DNA from: Novosphingobium rosa NBRC 15208
GTDB lineage: Bacteria; Pseudomonadota; Alphaproteobacteria; Sphingomonadales; Sphingomonadaceae
NCBI RefSeq assembly: GCF_001598555.1
Contig: NZ_BCZE01000051.1
Location: 1-63,295 of the forward strand
DNA: 63,295 nucleotides
Direction of reading: 5' to 3'
Positions 25,510 to 34,461 of the stretch are shown here, one piece after another. The position numbers and the translations under genes are program-made. The notes under the pieces are model-generated. The model was not told where the DNA came from, ran no database searches, and was given only the letters and a program-made list of their open reading frames with translations. How positions within the stretch are numbered: position 1 is the stretch's first letter; every line of letters starts with the position of its first letter.

Positions 25510-25980
25510 ATGAGTGTCGTGCTGGATCAGCTCTATGCCTCACCGCTCAGCACGTCGATCCGCGATGCGGGCTTCATCATCCCTGCGGTGCAGAGTGTGC
25601 ATATCCTGAGCATTGGCCTGCTCTTCGGCGGGGCACTGATCTGCGACCTCAAGGTGCTGGGCGTATGGGGCGTACCTGAACCATTGGCGCTGGTCTATCG
25701 CCGGTTCCAGCCTTGGATGATGGCCGCCTTGGGTGCATTGTTGCTCTCGGGGCTGGTGAACGCCATCGGCGAGCCCGTGCGCGTGTTTGGCAACCGTATC
25801 TTCTGGCTGAAGATGGCGCTGCTGCTGGTGGCCTGCGGGCTTACCGCACTGCTTGGGCGCGCCATGCGTCAGAACCAGGCCCCGATTTCTCAGATCAGTC
25901 GTGTCATGGCCCTGCTTTCGATCCTGCTCTGGGTTGCCATCATCATCTGCGGAAGGTGGATTGCCTATGTTGCCCCCTGA
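25510..25980 (+). CDS. DUF6644-like four-helix membrane protein (first copy)
   Basis: A 156-residue integral membrane protein with about four hydrophobic helices (VQSVHILSIGLLFGGALICD, MMAALGALLLSGLVNAIG, KMALLLVACGLTALLG, LLSILLWVAIIICGRWIAYV). The His in helix 1 (SVHIL) and the layout of hydrophobic segments match DUF6644, possible small haem- or quinone-linked membrane proteins. Its end overlaps the start of a second copy by 14 bases. The pair follows the SDR-VOC genes and may be their membrane partner. Confidence 0.7.
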   Translation: MSVVLDQLYASPLSTSIRDAGFIIPAVQSVHILSIGLLFGGALICDLKVLGVWGVPEPLALVYRRFQPWMMAALGALLLSGLVNAIGEPVRVFGNRIFWLKMALLLVACGLTALLGRAMRQNQAPISQISRVMALLSILLWVAIIICGRWIAYVAP

Positions 25981-26476
25981 TCCCGGCCCGCTTGCCTTCC
26001 TGTTCAACTGGCTTTCCGGCACAAGCTGGGCTTCGGCGATTGCCGAGGGCGCACTGTTGTTCCCCTGGATCGAGACGGTCCATGTCCTGTGCCTCACGCT
26101 GGTGTTCGGTACCATCGCGGTGGTCGATCTGCGTCTGCTGGGCTGGCAATCCACCCATCGTCCGGTGCGCGTGCTGGAACGCGAGCTGGTGCCAGTGACC
26201 TGGGCGGCCTTCGCCGGGGCGGCGCTCACGGGCTTCCTGCTCTTTGCCTCGAGCGCGGGAAAATATGCCGCCAATCCGATGTTCCAGGCCAAGATGCTGC
26301 TGCTCGCGCTGGCCGGGGTCAACATGGCCGTGTTCAATTTCGGCATTGGTCGTTCGGTGGGCCGCTGGGGCGATGATATCCGGCCGCCATTGGCCGCGCG
26401 CGTGGCCGGCGGCCTGTCGTTGATCTTGTGGACCGCCATCATCGTCGTGGCGCGGTGGATCGGTTTCAGCAGCTAG
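25967..26476 (+). CDS. DUF6644-like four-helix membrane protein (second copy)
   Basis: A 169-residue paralogue of the preceding gene: helix 1 ETVHVLCLTLVFGTIAVVDL (again with His after V), then VTWAAFAGAALTGFLLFASS, QAKMLLLALAGVNMAVFN, and ILWTAIIVVARWIGF at the end. The matched endings (ILLWVAIIICGRW and SLILWTAIIVVARW) show tandem duplication. The ATG at 25967 lies within the end of the first copy, consistent with translational coupling and perhaps a heterodimer. Confidence 0.7.
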   Translation: MLPPDPGPLAFLFNWLSGTSWASAIAEGALLFPWIETVHVLCLTLVFGTIAVVDLRLLGWQSTHRPVRVLERELVPVTWAAFAGAALTGFLLFASSAGKYAANPMFQAKMLLLALAGVNMAVFNFGIGRSVGRWGDDIRPPLAARVAGGLSLILWTAIIVVARWIGFSS

Positions 26477-26503
26477 ATCATTCAAACAAGGAGCCAGGCC
26501 GTC

Positions 26504-27508
26504 ATGCGCTGTGAACGTCTTGACCTCAACCTGCTCGTCGCGCTCGACGCCTTGCTCAGTGAAAAGAGCGTGGCGCGCGCTGCGGATCGCATCTGCCTCA
26601 GCCCCTCGGCCACCAGCAATGTGCTCAGCCGGCTGCGCGATTATTTCCAGGACGAACTGCTGGTGCTGAAAGGTCGGCACATGGTGCTAACCCACCGTGG
26701 CGAGGAACTGATCGAGCCTGTGCGCACAGTGCTCAATCTGGTCAAAACGACCATCGCTGCCAAACCTGAGTTCATCGCCGACCAGAGCGAACGCGAGATC
26801 ACCATCATGGCCTCGGACTATGTCGGCGAGGTTCTGCTGGCACGGGCCATGCCCTATCTCGAACAGTTGGCCCCAAGGATGAGCTTATCGATCCAGGCGA
26901 TCCATGATCGTCCCATGCAAATGCTGGAACAGGGGGCAATTGACTTGCTCATCACCCTGGAGTCCTCGTTCTCGCATGACCATCCGAGCCGGACACTGTA
27001 TTCCGACGATTACGTGGTGATGGGATGGCATGGAAACCCCTTTCTCGCCGAGGGTTTGAGCGAGGAGGCCTATTATTCGCTCGGCCATGTCACAACACAG
27101 TTCGGCCTATCGCGCATGCCTGCCTTTGAGGAGGAATTGCTACGCAATCGCGCGCGCGCGCGCAGGGTGGAGGTAGTGGCGCCCTCTTTCCTTTCGGTTC
27201 CCTTCATGCTCCTGGGGTCGAACCGTATTGCCACCATCTACCGCCGCCTGGCAGAGGATGTCGCCAACTGGCTGCCGATCAAGATCGTGCCTGTCCCTTT
27301 CGCCATGCCGGCCGTGAGCGTTGGAGTACAATGGCATAGGTCCAATGAGCGCGATCCGGCTCTTCTATGGGTTATGGATGAGTTGGCACGCCACGTAACC
27401 TTGAGTGGGGATGGCCTTGGCGCCACGCGGTCATCGGAATGGCTGGTGCCAAAAAACAGTCCGCGCCCCCAACCCGATCATCCCCTTGAAAATCAGTGTG
27501 CGCATTGA
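26504..27508 (+). CDS. LysR-family transcriptional regulator, NodD-like
   Basis: A 334-residue LysR regulator. The N-terminus MRCERLDLNLLVALDALLSE and SVARAADRICLSPSATSNVL are typical of the NodD/NahR-like branch, in which effectors are often aromatic. The effector domain follows from about residue 90. The protein is longer than usual by a 25-residue polar tail. It has AAGGAG upstream of ATG 26504 and follows the paired membrane proteins in the same direction. It may regulate this operon or the cytochrome group after it. A CG-dinucleotide run near 27150 is part of its Arg/Ala-rich coding sequence. Confidence 0.9.
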   Translation: MRCERLDLNLLVALDALLSEKSVARAADRICLSPSATSNVLSRLRDYFQDELLVLKGRHMVLTHRGEELIEPVRTVLNLVKTTIAAKPEFIADQSEREITIMASDYVGEVLLARAMPYLEQLAPRMSLSIQAIHDRPMQMLEQGAIDLLITLESSFSHDHPSRTLYSDDYVVMGWHGNPFLAEGLSEEAYYSLGHVTTQFGLSRMPAFEEELLRNRARARRVEVVAPSFLSVPFMLLGSNRIATIYRRLAEDVANWLPIKIVPVPFAMPAVSVGVQWHRSNERDPALLWVMDELARHVTLSGDGLGATRSSEWLVPKNSPRPQPDHPLENQCAH

Positions 27509-27543
27509 TGCGGAAAAGTCACCGATAATAGGAAAATCTGGCC

Positions 27544-28311
27544 GTGAAGAGGCAGGCGCGGATAGCTTTCCATGTGGTAACACCCGCTGCGGTGCTACTG
27601 ATGATCGCAGGCTCGCTATGGTGGCGCCATGGGGTATCCGCGCGCCAGATCGCCATGCTGCGGTCCGATCCCGAGCAAGTACTTGCCGATCCCGTGCTGC
27701 GCAACCATGCACTGGCCGACGGGCGCAAAGTCTTCCTCACCCATTGCACCTCCTGCCATGGAGCCGCTGGCAAGGGCGACCCCAGTAAGGCCATGCCCGA
27801 CCTCACCGACAAGGATTTCCTCTATGGCCGAGGCAGGGTCGGCGAGATCGAGCAGATCGTGCTCCATGGGATCCGCGCGGGCGACAGCAAAGGCCGGGAC
27901 CTGGCCGAAATGCCCGGTTTCGCCAAAGCCGAGCCGTACACGCGCGAAAAGCTTCCCTCGCTCACCCCAGCCCAGATCAGCGACATCGTGGGTTTTCTGC
28001 GCGCGGCCAATGGGAACGGTGGCTATGACCTGGCGCGCATCGGGCGCGGCCACAAGCTGTTCTCCACCAATGGCGCCTGCTGGGACTGCCACGCCAGTGA
28101 CGGGGCGGGCGATGCGGCCGTGGGTGCGCCGAACCTGATCGATGGTGTTTGGCTGAAGGGCAACGGCAGCGAAGCCGACCTCACCGACATCATCGAACAT
28201 GGCATGGCCGGGATCAGTCCCGCCTTCCAGCATAGCATCTCCGCCTATGACGCGCGCGCCGTGGCCGTTTACACCGCTTCGCTGCACCCTTCCGTCCGAG
28301 CACCCTCATGA
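27544..28311 (+). CDS. membrane-anchored dihaem cytochrome c
   Basis: A 255-residue protein with an N-terminal membrane anchor (about residues 9-27) and two class I cytochrome c domains. Haem sites are CTSCH (68-72) and CWDCH (179-183), each followed by a Met-containing region (EMPGF as the likely sixth ligand of the first haem, GMAGISPAF of the second). The arrangement resembles CcoP-type cbb3 oxidase subunits or dehydrogenase electron acceptors, but no oxidase gene is nearby. The first codon is GTG at 27544 with AGGA upstream. Its stop overlaps the next ATG (ATGA). Confidence 0.87.
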   Translation: MKRQARIAFHVVTPAAVLLMIAGSLWWRHGVSARQIAMLRSDPEQVLADPVLRNHALADGRKVFLTHCTSCHGAAGKGDPSKAMPDLTDKDFLYGRGRVGEIEQIVLHGIRAGDSKGRDLAEMPGFAKAEPYTREKLPSLTPAQISDIVGFLRAANGNGGYDLARIGRGHKLFSTNGACWDCHASDGAGDAAVGAPNLIDGVWLKGNGSEADLTDIIEHGMAGISPAFQHSISAYDARAVAVYTASLHPSVRAPS

Positions 28312-29177
28312 CCGACACACCCAGACTGGACGATCTTCACAGCCATTCCGAGAAACGCACACTGATCTTCTGCGCGGCGGGTGCAGTGCTGGGGCTGGTG
28401 GTAGCAGGCACCGGCCTATTCACCGCGCAAGGCACCCGCATCGCCGGCGTCCCGCCCGAGGATGTCGCCACAGTGAACCAGGTGCCAATCCTGATGAGCG
28501 ACTATGTCACTGCGCTGCAGGCGAGCGAAAGCGTGGGGCTCGACAAGGCGAGCCCGGCACAGAAGCGTAAGGTCCTCGGTCAGATGATCCGCGAGGAGCT
28601 GTATGTGCAGCGGGGGGTGGAGCTTGGGCTGCAGAACGATGTCATCGAGGTGCGTCAGGCACTGGTAAGCGCAGTAGAGGGGCAGCAGGCGGTGGACGCC
28701 GCCTCGACCCAGCCCGACGATGCCACACTGCGCGACCAATACAATCGCCATATCGACAAATATACCGGTGATGGTCTGCTAACGGTGAGTGACTTCATCG
28801 CGCCGGACATGGTGCGGGCGCAGGCGGCAGTCGCCACCCTTCGCGCCGGGGGGCATCCCTCAGGCGTGAAGCCCAGCGACAAGGTGGCCGATGGCGAGGA
28901 GTTCTACTTCGCCGCACGCATCCATCTGGGCGACAGACTCTTTGAAACCGCAAAGGCGCTCAGGTCCGGGCAGGTGTCCGCCCCCATCCAACTGCCCGAT
29001 GGCGTGCATGTGCTGCTGGTCAAGAGTAACATCGCCCCCGTCGTCACCCCCTTCGAGCAGGCGCGGGACCGCGTACTGACCGACTACCGCAGCGACAAGG
29101 TGAGCCGCATGCAGGCCGGTGCCGATGCCTATCTGCGCAAGCGCGCCGATGTCCAGATCGCGCCAGGGTTCGAATGA
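28308..29177 (+). CDS. parvulin-type peptidyl-prolyl isomerase, membrane-anchored
   Basis: A 289-residue protein: short cytoplasmic N-terminus, one membrane helix (LIFCAAGAVLGLVVAGTGLF), a SurA/PpiD-like chaperone helix region (NQVPILMSDYVTAL, KVLGQMIREELYVQRGVELG), then a parvulin domain (VSDFIAPD, EFYFAARIHLGDRLFETAKA, APIQLPDGVHVLLVKS). Family role: folding of periplasmic or membrane proteins. It is ATGA-coupled to both the cytochrome gene before and the HupE/UreJ gene after, so it may be a dedicated chaperone for one of them. Confidence 0.85.
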   Translation: MTDTPRLDDLHSHSEKRTLIFCAAGAVLGLVVAGTGLFTAQGTRIAGVPPEDVATVNQVPILMSDYVTALQASESVGLDKASPAQKRKVLGQMIREELYVQRGVELGLQNDVIEVRQALVSAVEGQQAVDAASTQPDDATLRDQYNRHIDKYTGDGLLTVSDFIAPDMVRAQAAVATLRAGGHPSGVKPSDKVADGEEFYFAARIHLGDRLFETAKALRSGQVSAPIQLPDGVHVLLVKSNIAPVVTPFEQARDRVLTDYRSDKVSRMQAGADAYLRKRADVQIAPGFE

Positions 29178-30379
29178 GCATGGATTTCTGGACATGGCTG
29201 AGCGCCTCGCTGCTGGCCTGCGCGATGATGGCCAGCCCCGCGTTGGCTCATACACGCTCGGAATCACACACGACCTGGACAATCGACGGGCGGATCGTGC
29301 GCATGAACATCACCGCGCCTGATATGGAGATGGCGCGCATCGACAATGGCAAGCGCCCGGCTGATCGCCAGATCCTTACCTATCTCACCCCGCGCATCGG
29401 CGTACTGAGTGGCAAGAACGCCTGCCTGGTAGCCGCGCCGCCGCGCGTGGTGCTGGCCGCCACAGGCTTTCGCCGCGCTGAATTCGCTTTTGACTGCCCG
29501 ACTGACGCCGACATGCATCTTCGCTTCGAAGGCTTTTTCGACCTCATCTCCACCCATATCGACCTCGCGCAGATCCAGTTCAACAATGGCGATTTCGTCG
29601 AGCAGCTCTTCAGCAATGACGCCCAGGAGATCGACGTCACCCGCAGCAGGGGTGGCGAACTGGCAGGAGCCAGTTTCTTCCGCTTCGTGCAGATGGGCAT
29701 TATGCACATCTTCACTGGCGTCGACCATATGAGCTTCCTGCTCGGCCTGGTGCTGATCTCGCGCAGGCTGCGCGATCTGATCTTCGTGGTGACGGGATTT
29801 ACCATCGGCCACAGCCTCACGCTGGGTCTGGCGGTGACAGGTCTCATTCGCCCGCATGCCGAGTTCATCGACGCGCTGGTAGCCTTGACCATCGCGCTCA
29901 TCGGCGTGGAAAACCTCGTCGTCACGCTGAAAAGGCCAGACAAGCTGGCGATCATTTCTGGCTTCGTACTCCTCTTGATGGGCTTCCTGCGGCTGGCCGG
30001 AATTGGCGTACTTCCGCCGCTGCTCCTCATTGGTGGGGCACTCTTCACCACCTGTTACCTCATGATCTCGGGCCATTTGCACGACACGGGGCGGCTGCGC
30101 ATGGTGGTCACCACCGTTTTTGGACTGATCCACGGCTTCGGATTTGCCGCTGACCTCCTCGAAAGCCGATTGCCCAGGGAAAAACTCGCCGAAATCCTCG
30201 TCGGATTTAACCTCGGGGTCGAAATGGCTCAGCTCACCGTGGTTCTCATGGTCACCGGCGGCGTCTTGACGGCCCGCCGTCTCAGGATTGCGACGCCGCG
30301 TGCCATCACGGTCGATACGCTAGCTTCCGCCCTCGTTGCCATCGGCATGTTCTGGTTCATCGTTCGAAGCCTGGCCTGA
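29174..30379 (+). CDS. HupE/UreJ-like membrane protein
   Basis: A 401-residue protein of the HupE/UreJ_2 type. Signal peptide (to about ALAH), a periplasmic beta-rich domain (residues 25-180), then the conserved FVQMGIMHIFTGVDHMSFLL and six to seven helices with GFTIGHSLTLGLAV and LIHGFGFAADLLE. His residues in HIFTGVDH, GHSLT and IHGFGFA are the likely metal ligands. HupE proteins are nickel or cobalt permeases in hydrogenase/urease loci, but no such enzyme is here. It closes an ATGA-coupled trio with the cytochrome and the isomerase. Confidence 0.88.
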   Translation: MSMDFWTWLSASLLACAMMASPALAHTRSESHTTWTIDGRIVRMNITAPDMEMARIDNGKRPADRQILTYLTPRIGVLSGKNACLVAAPPRVVLAATGFRRAEFAFDCPTDADMHLRFEGFFDLISTHIDLAQIQFNNGDFVEQLFSNDAQEIDVTRSRGGELAGASFFRFVQMGIMHIFTGVDHMSFLLGLVLISRRLRDLIFVVTGFTIGHSLTLGLAVTGLIRPHAEFIDALVALTIALIGVENLVVTLKRPDKLAIISGFVLLLMGFLRLAGIGVLPPLLLIGGALFTTCYLMISGHLHDTGRLRMVVTTVFGLIHGFGFAADLLESRLPREKLAEILVGFNLGVEMAQLTVVLMVTGGVLTARRLRIATPRAITVDTLASALVAIGMFWFIVRSLA

Positions 30380-30473
30380 CTGCATGGCCCCCGCGTGCGC
30401 CAAGCCGAACCCTGTCTCCAACCCGCTCGACACCCAGTTCGCTTTGACCTGGGAACCGGGAAACCTGTCCATA

Positions 30474-30656
30474 AAAGGTCGCGCTTGTGTCCATCTGCTC
30501 CGTCAGCGATCGGGAGGCCACCCCTCGATTTTTCAGATCGGTTATTATCGCCAGAAGGTTGGTCAGTGATCGTCCGACACGGCCGAGCTTCCAAACGACC
30601 AGGGTGTCGCCGGCCTTCAGGCCGGGGCGATCATCCCGGGCGCCCGATGCCTTGTC
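30474..30656 (-). pseudogene. serine resolvase/invertase remnant
   Basis: Reading the minus strand from 30656 gives 61 uninterrupted codons: DKASGARDDRPGLKA, then GDTLVVWKLGRVGRSLTNLL, then LKNRGVASRSLTEQMDTSA. This is the centre of a Tn3/Pin-type serine recombinase catalytic domain (consensus EKASGA..DRPGL, GDTLVVWKLDRLGRSL, SLTEQ-DT). A few residues between DRPGLKA and GDTLV are deleted, KLDRLGRS reads KLGRVGRS, and both the N-terminal Ser region and the C-terminal HTH are gone. There is no start codon. It marks an old mobile-element insertion between two operons. Confidence 0.85.
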
Positions 30657-30864
30657 GGATGGAAATGGCGCGAAGACACCACAGCAGCATCATTCACCCC
30701 GATATCTCACTGCCTTATAGCCGGAGGCCCAGAAAAGGCTTGTGGCGCAGTTTTCATACGCACTTCAAGCTATCCGCCTGTGCGCCTCCTCCCCTTATCC
30801 AAGCAGCTTGCTGTCCGTGCGCGAACCGGTATCCTGACTGGAACAAAGCGATTGGGGGGGGATA

Positions 30865-31980
30865 ATGGCCACACTCGACGGTCAGGTCATCGGCGCGCTC
30901 TATGCGGCAGTCGACGACCCAGCATGCTGGGTCAGACTGATGGATTTGTTGCGGCGACAGTTTGGTGTCGAAAGCGTTGCCGCGCAGCTGCTGGAGACCG
31001 AGCGGGACATGTTGCTGCCGGTGTGGGGCACCCGCGACAGCCACTCGGAGCGCCTTGGACCGTTGCATGATTCATGGGCAAACAGCCCTGCAAATCCCCG
31101 CTTTCGTCGTCCGCTCACCCCGCCATCCAAGCTGGAAATCGACAGTGACGAACGGTGTGGCGACCTGTCTGTTCAGGATCGTCGTATGCTGTTCGATGGC
31201 CTGGCGCGCTGTGGTCTGGGCCCTGCCTTCTGGTTGAGCCAGCAAATGGAGGACGGCCGTAATTTCACGCTGATCTTTCATCGCGTTGCTGATGACCGGC
31301 GCGATATGGCCGATAGCGATGAAATGCTGCTGAACGCGCTGGCACCCCATTTCCGGCAGGCAATGCGGCTATGGACGCGGCTGTCGACATCGGAAGCCCG
31401 CGCCGGGCTGGCCGAACGAGCCAATGATGCCATGATGACCGCGATGGTCGCCTGCGATCGCCATCTGCGCGTCCATTGGAGCAATGCCGAAGCCAGGGCG
31501 ATGTTCGCCACACCGTCTATGCTGCACCTGCGCGACGGGCATCTGTGCGCCCCTTCCCGAACCGATCATGAGCGCTTGCTGGCGCTGGTTCAGGGGCGCT
31601 GCGATCATACCGTCATGGCGATCGGCGGCATCGATCGCCCCGCCCTGCATATCCGCGCCCGCCCTGCCGCCTTTCTGGCTGAACGTCCTGCCCTGCCTCG
31701 CGATCTGGTTCTGCTGGTGATGACGCGGCCCGATCTCGCGGTGCGCTATGCCCCAGGCGATCTTGCCATGCTTTTCGGCCTGACCATGACCGAAGCCACG
31801 CTGGCCGCCAGCCTGGCCGCCGGAGGCAGCGTCAGCGATTTCGCGACATCGCGCGGGATCGCCGAAGGGACAGCCCGCCTGCATCTCAAGCGCGTGCTGG
31901 CCAAGACCGGCACCGGCCGTCAATCGGAGCTGGTGCGACGCATCTGCCGTTCGGTCGCCGATGGAAAGATTGTTTTATGA
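30865..31980 (+). CDS. LuxR-type helix-turn-helix regulator
   Basis: A 371-residue regulator. The N-terminal 300 residues form a PAS/GAF-like sensing region without an obvious known ligand motif. The C-terminus is a LuxR/GerE HTH (LTMTEATLAASLAAGGSVSD, then IAEGTARLHLKRVLAKTGTG) with the characteristic T-x-A-x2-A spacing. The ATG follows a run of Gs (GGGGGGG). It is directed toward the TonB receptor operon that begins 150 bases downstream and probably controls it. Confidence 0.85.
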   Translation: MATLDGQVIGALYAAVDDPACWVRLMDLLRRQFGVESVAAQLLETERDMLLPVWGTRDSHSERLGPLHDSWANSPANPRFRRPLTPPSKLEIDSDERCGDLSVQDRRMLFDGLARCGLGPAFWLSQQMEDGRNFTLIFHRVADDRRDMADSDEMLLNALAPHFRQAMRLWTRLSTSEARAGLAERANDAMMTAMVACDRHLRVHWSNAEARAMFATPSMLHLRDGHLCAPSRTDHERLLALVQGRCDHTVMAIGGIDRPALHIRARPAAFLAERPALPRDLVLLVMTRPDLAVRYAPGDLAMLFGLTMTEATLAASLAAGGSVSDFATSRGIAEGTARLHLKRVLAKTGTGRQSELVRRICRSVADGKIVL

Positions 31981-32130
31981 CATAGCATATACCATTCGGG
32001 GGACGCGCCCCTTCCCGGCTTCCTTCATGGCTTGCTCTGTCAGGTCGGGATCGACGCGGACGGCGCAAGCCCCTCGCTTAGACCTCCCGACTGATCGACC
32101 GTCTCAACGGCGGCATGCGGGGAGGGAACC

Positions 32131-34437
32131 ATGAAACACCACATCATCCATCTGTCGGCGGTCTCGGGACTGGCACTTGCCATACCTGCGCTGACCACGC
32201 CTGCTCTGGCCCAGGACGCCAAACAGGCTGACACGCCCAGCCAGGGCGAGATCATCGTCACCGCCACCCGCCGCGCCGAGGCGCTCAGCAAGGTGCCGCT
32301 GTCAGTCACCGCCCTGGGGCAGGCCGCACTGGACAATCGTGGGATCAAGGACATCTCGGGCCTGGTGCGCCAGACGCCCGGCATCCAGTTCGATCCCAAC
32401 GGCTTCGGCAACCAGACCAACATCGCCATTCGCGGCGTCAGCTCGACAGTGGGCGCGGCCACCACCGGCGTCTACATCGACGATACGCCAATCCAGAGCC
32501 GCGTCGTCGGCTATTCTTCCACCAATGCTTTCCCCGCCGTCTTCGACCTTGCCCGTGTCGAGGTGCTGCGCGGGCCGCAGGGCACTCTGTTCGGCGCAGG
32601 GTCGGAAGGCGGCACGGTGCGCTTCATCACCACCCAGCCCAGCCTGAACGACATCCATGTCTATGCCCGCGGCGAGACCTCCGCCACGCAGGGCGGCGCC
32701 GTCTCCGGCGAGATCGGCGCTTCGGTCACCGGCCCGCTGGTGCGCGACAGGCTGGGGCTGGCCGCCACGCTGTGGTATCGCCACGACGGCGGATGGGTGG
32801 ACCGCCAGAACGCCAATCCTCTGCTGAGCGGCCAGCCGGTGCTGCATAATGTCAACTCCGGCGATACGCTGGTCGGGCGCTTCGCGCTGAAATGGGCGGC
32901 GAGCGACGGGCTGACGATCACGCCCTCGCTGTTCTATCAGCGCCGCACTCTGAACGACAGCAGCACCTATTGGGAGAGCCTTTCCAACCCATCACAGGGC
33001 CAGTTCCTGAGCGGTCAGCCCAATGCCTCGCCCGACCGGGATCGCTTCCTGCTGCCCGCGCTCAACATCACAGGCGATCTGGGCGGGGTACAGATCATCA
33101 ACAACACCTCCTACTACATCCGCGATCAAAGCGCGCAGATCGATTATTCCACCGTCTGGCCCGCCGTCTTCGATGGCACGCCCTGGGTCTCGGCGCGCTA
33201 CAATGCGCTGGCGCATATGGCCAATGACCAGCGCACCTTCACCCAGGAATTGCGGGCGCAATCGACGAAGAAGGATGCCCGCCTGTCATGGGTGCTGGGC
33301 GTGTTCTATTCCAAATCGGTCCAGCATTTCTCCGAGGATGTTCAGGACCCCTATTTCGCCGATATCTTTGGCGGCGTCCCACCAGAGGTGGTGCTGGGCA
33401 CGCCTCTGGTGGGTGGCACCTCCTCGCTGGCGGGCGCCGGGCGCGGCGCGGACGAGCAGATCGCCGGCTTCGCCGATGGCACCTTTGCCATCACGCCCAA
33501 GCTGAAAGCCAGCGCTGGCCTGCGGGTTGCCCATACCAAGTTCAGCGGCAATTCGCTGTTTCAAGGGCCGGTCTCGGGCTATCAGTTGCAGCCCTCGCAG
33601 TCGGTGAGCGAAAGCCCGGTCACCCCCAAATTCGGCCTCGACTGGCAGGCCAGCCCCGCCGTGATGCTCTATGTCAGCGCCGCCAAGGGCTATCGCATCG
33701 GCGGCACCAATGCGCCGGTGCCGCAAGCGGTCTGCGGCGCCGATCTCGCGGGCTATGGCTTTACCTCCGTGCCGAACATCTACAAGTCGGACAGCCTGTG
33801 GAGCTACGAGGCCGGGGCCAAGGGCCGGGTCGGGCGCGCCGTCACCTTTGCCGCCAGCGCCTTCCGCGTCGACTGGAGCGATATCCAGCAGGATGTCTAT
33901 CTCCAGCATTGCGGGGCGCATTTCACCGCCAATCTCGGTCAGGCACGCAGCACCGGCTTCGACCTGCAGGCGACGGTGAAGATCGCCAAGGGGTTCTCGC
34001 TGGACGGCACGCTCAGCTACACCTCGGCCCATTTCACGCAGAATGTGGCAGGCGGCGCACTGGCGACCACCGCCGACCATCTCGAAACCCATCCCTGGAC
34101 GGCCAGCATCGGTGGCAGTTACGAAAGGCCGATCGCCACCGGCTCGCTCTATCTGCGCGGCGATTATCAATACAAGAGCGCCGGCCCCATGACCGCCACC
34201 ACCGATCCGGCCACCAATTCCTACGATCCGGGCGCGCTGCGCACGGCGGCCTTCCAATTCGCCAGCCTGCGTCTGGGGTGGCGGCATGAGGCCGTCGATG
34301 TCTCCGCCTTTGTCGACAATCTCACCAACGATCACGCCGTGCTGTCCCGCTCGATCGGGGTGGTGGGCGTGGGCTCCTATCAGTCGATCACATCGCGTCC
34401 GCGCACTTTCGGCCTGACCGTGCTGCTGCGCAAATAA
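32131..34437 (+). CDS. TonB-dependent receptor
   Basis: A 768-residue outer-membrane receptor: signal peptide (about 1-29, ending TPALA), plug beginning EIIVTATRRAEALSKVPLSV, RVEVLRGPQGTLFGAGSEGG, and the large beta-barrel. The last residues are TFGLTVLLRK, so the protein ends in Lys and not the usual terminal aromatic residue for BAM recognition. The ATG follows GGAGGGAACC. The next three genes on the same strand encode exported hydrolases, so the receptor probably takes up an ester, amide or beta-lactam-like compound for them. Confidence 0.92.
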   Translation: MKHHIIHLSAVSGLALAIPALTTPALAQDAKQADTPSQGEIIVTATRRAEALSKVPLSVTALGQAALDNRGIKDISGLVRQTPGIQFDPNGFGNQTNIAIRGVSSTVGAATTGVYIDDTPIQSRVVGYSSTNAFPAVFDLARVEVLRGPQGTLFGAGSEGGTVRFITTQPSLNDIHVYARGETSATQGGAVSGEIGASVTGPLVRDRLGLAATLWYRHDGGWVDRQNANPLLSGQPVLHNVNSGDTLVGRFALKWAASDGLTITPSLFYQRRTLNDSSTYWESLSNPSQGQFLSGQPNASPDRDRFLLPALNITGDLGGVQIINNTSYYIRDQSAQIDYSTVWPAVFDGTPWVSARYNALAHMANDQRTFTQELRAQSTKKDARLSWVLGVFYSKSVQHFSEDVQDPYFADIFGGVPPEVVLGTPLVGGTSSLAGAGRGADEQIAGFADGTFAITPKLKASAGLRVAHTKFSGNSLFQGPVSGYQLQPSQSVSESPVTPKFGLDWQASPAVMLYVSAAKGYRIGGTNAPVPQAVCGADLAGYGFTSVPNIYKSDSLWSYEAGAKGRVGRAVTFAASAFRVDWSDIQQDVYLQHCGAHFTANLGQARSTGFDLQATVKIAKGFSLDGTLSYTSAHFTQNVAGGALATTADHLETHPWTASIGGSYERPIATGSLYLRGDYQYKSAGPMTATTDPATNSYDPGALRTAAFQFASLRLGWRHEAVDVSAFVDNLTNDHAVLSRSIGVVGVGSYQSITSRPRTFGLTVLLRK

Positions 34438-34461
34438 GCCTCTTCCCAACAAGGATTTTCC

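Noticed and set aside
27149..27162. Alternating CG run as possible Z-DNA or repeat element
   Set aside because: It is only about 14 bases and encodes an Arg/Ala stretch inside a LysR gene, so codon use explains it.
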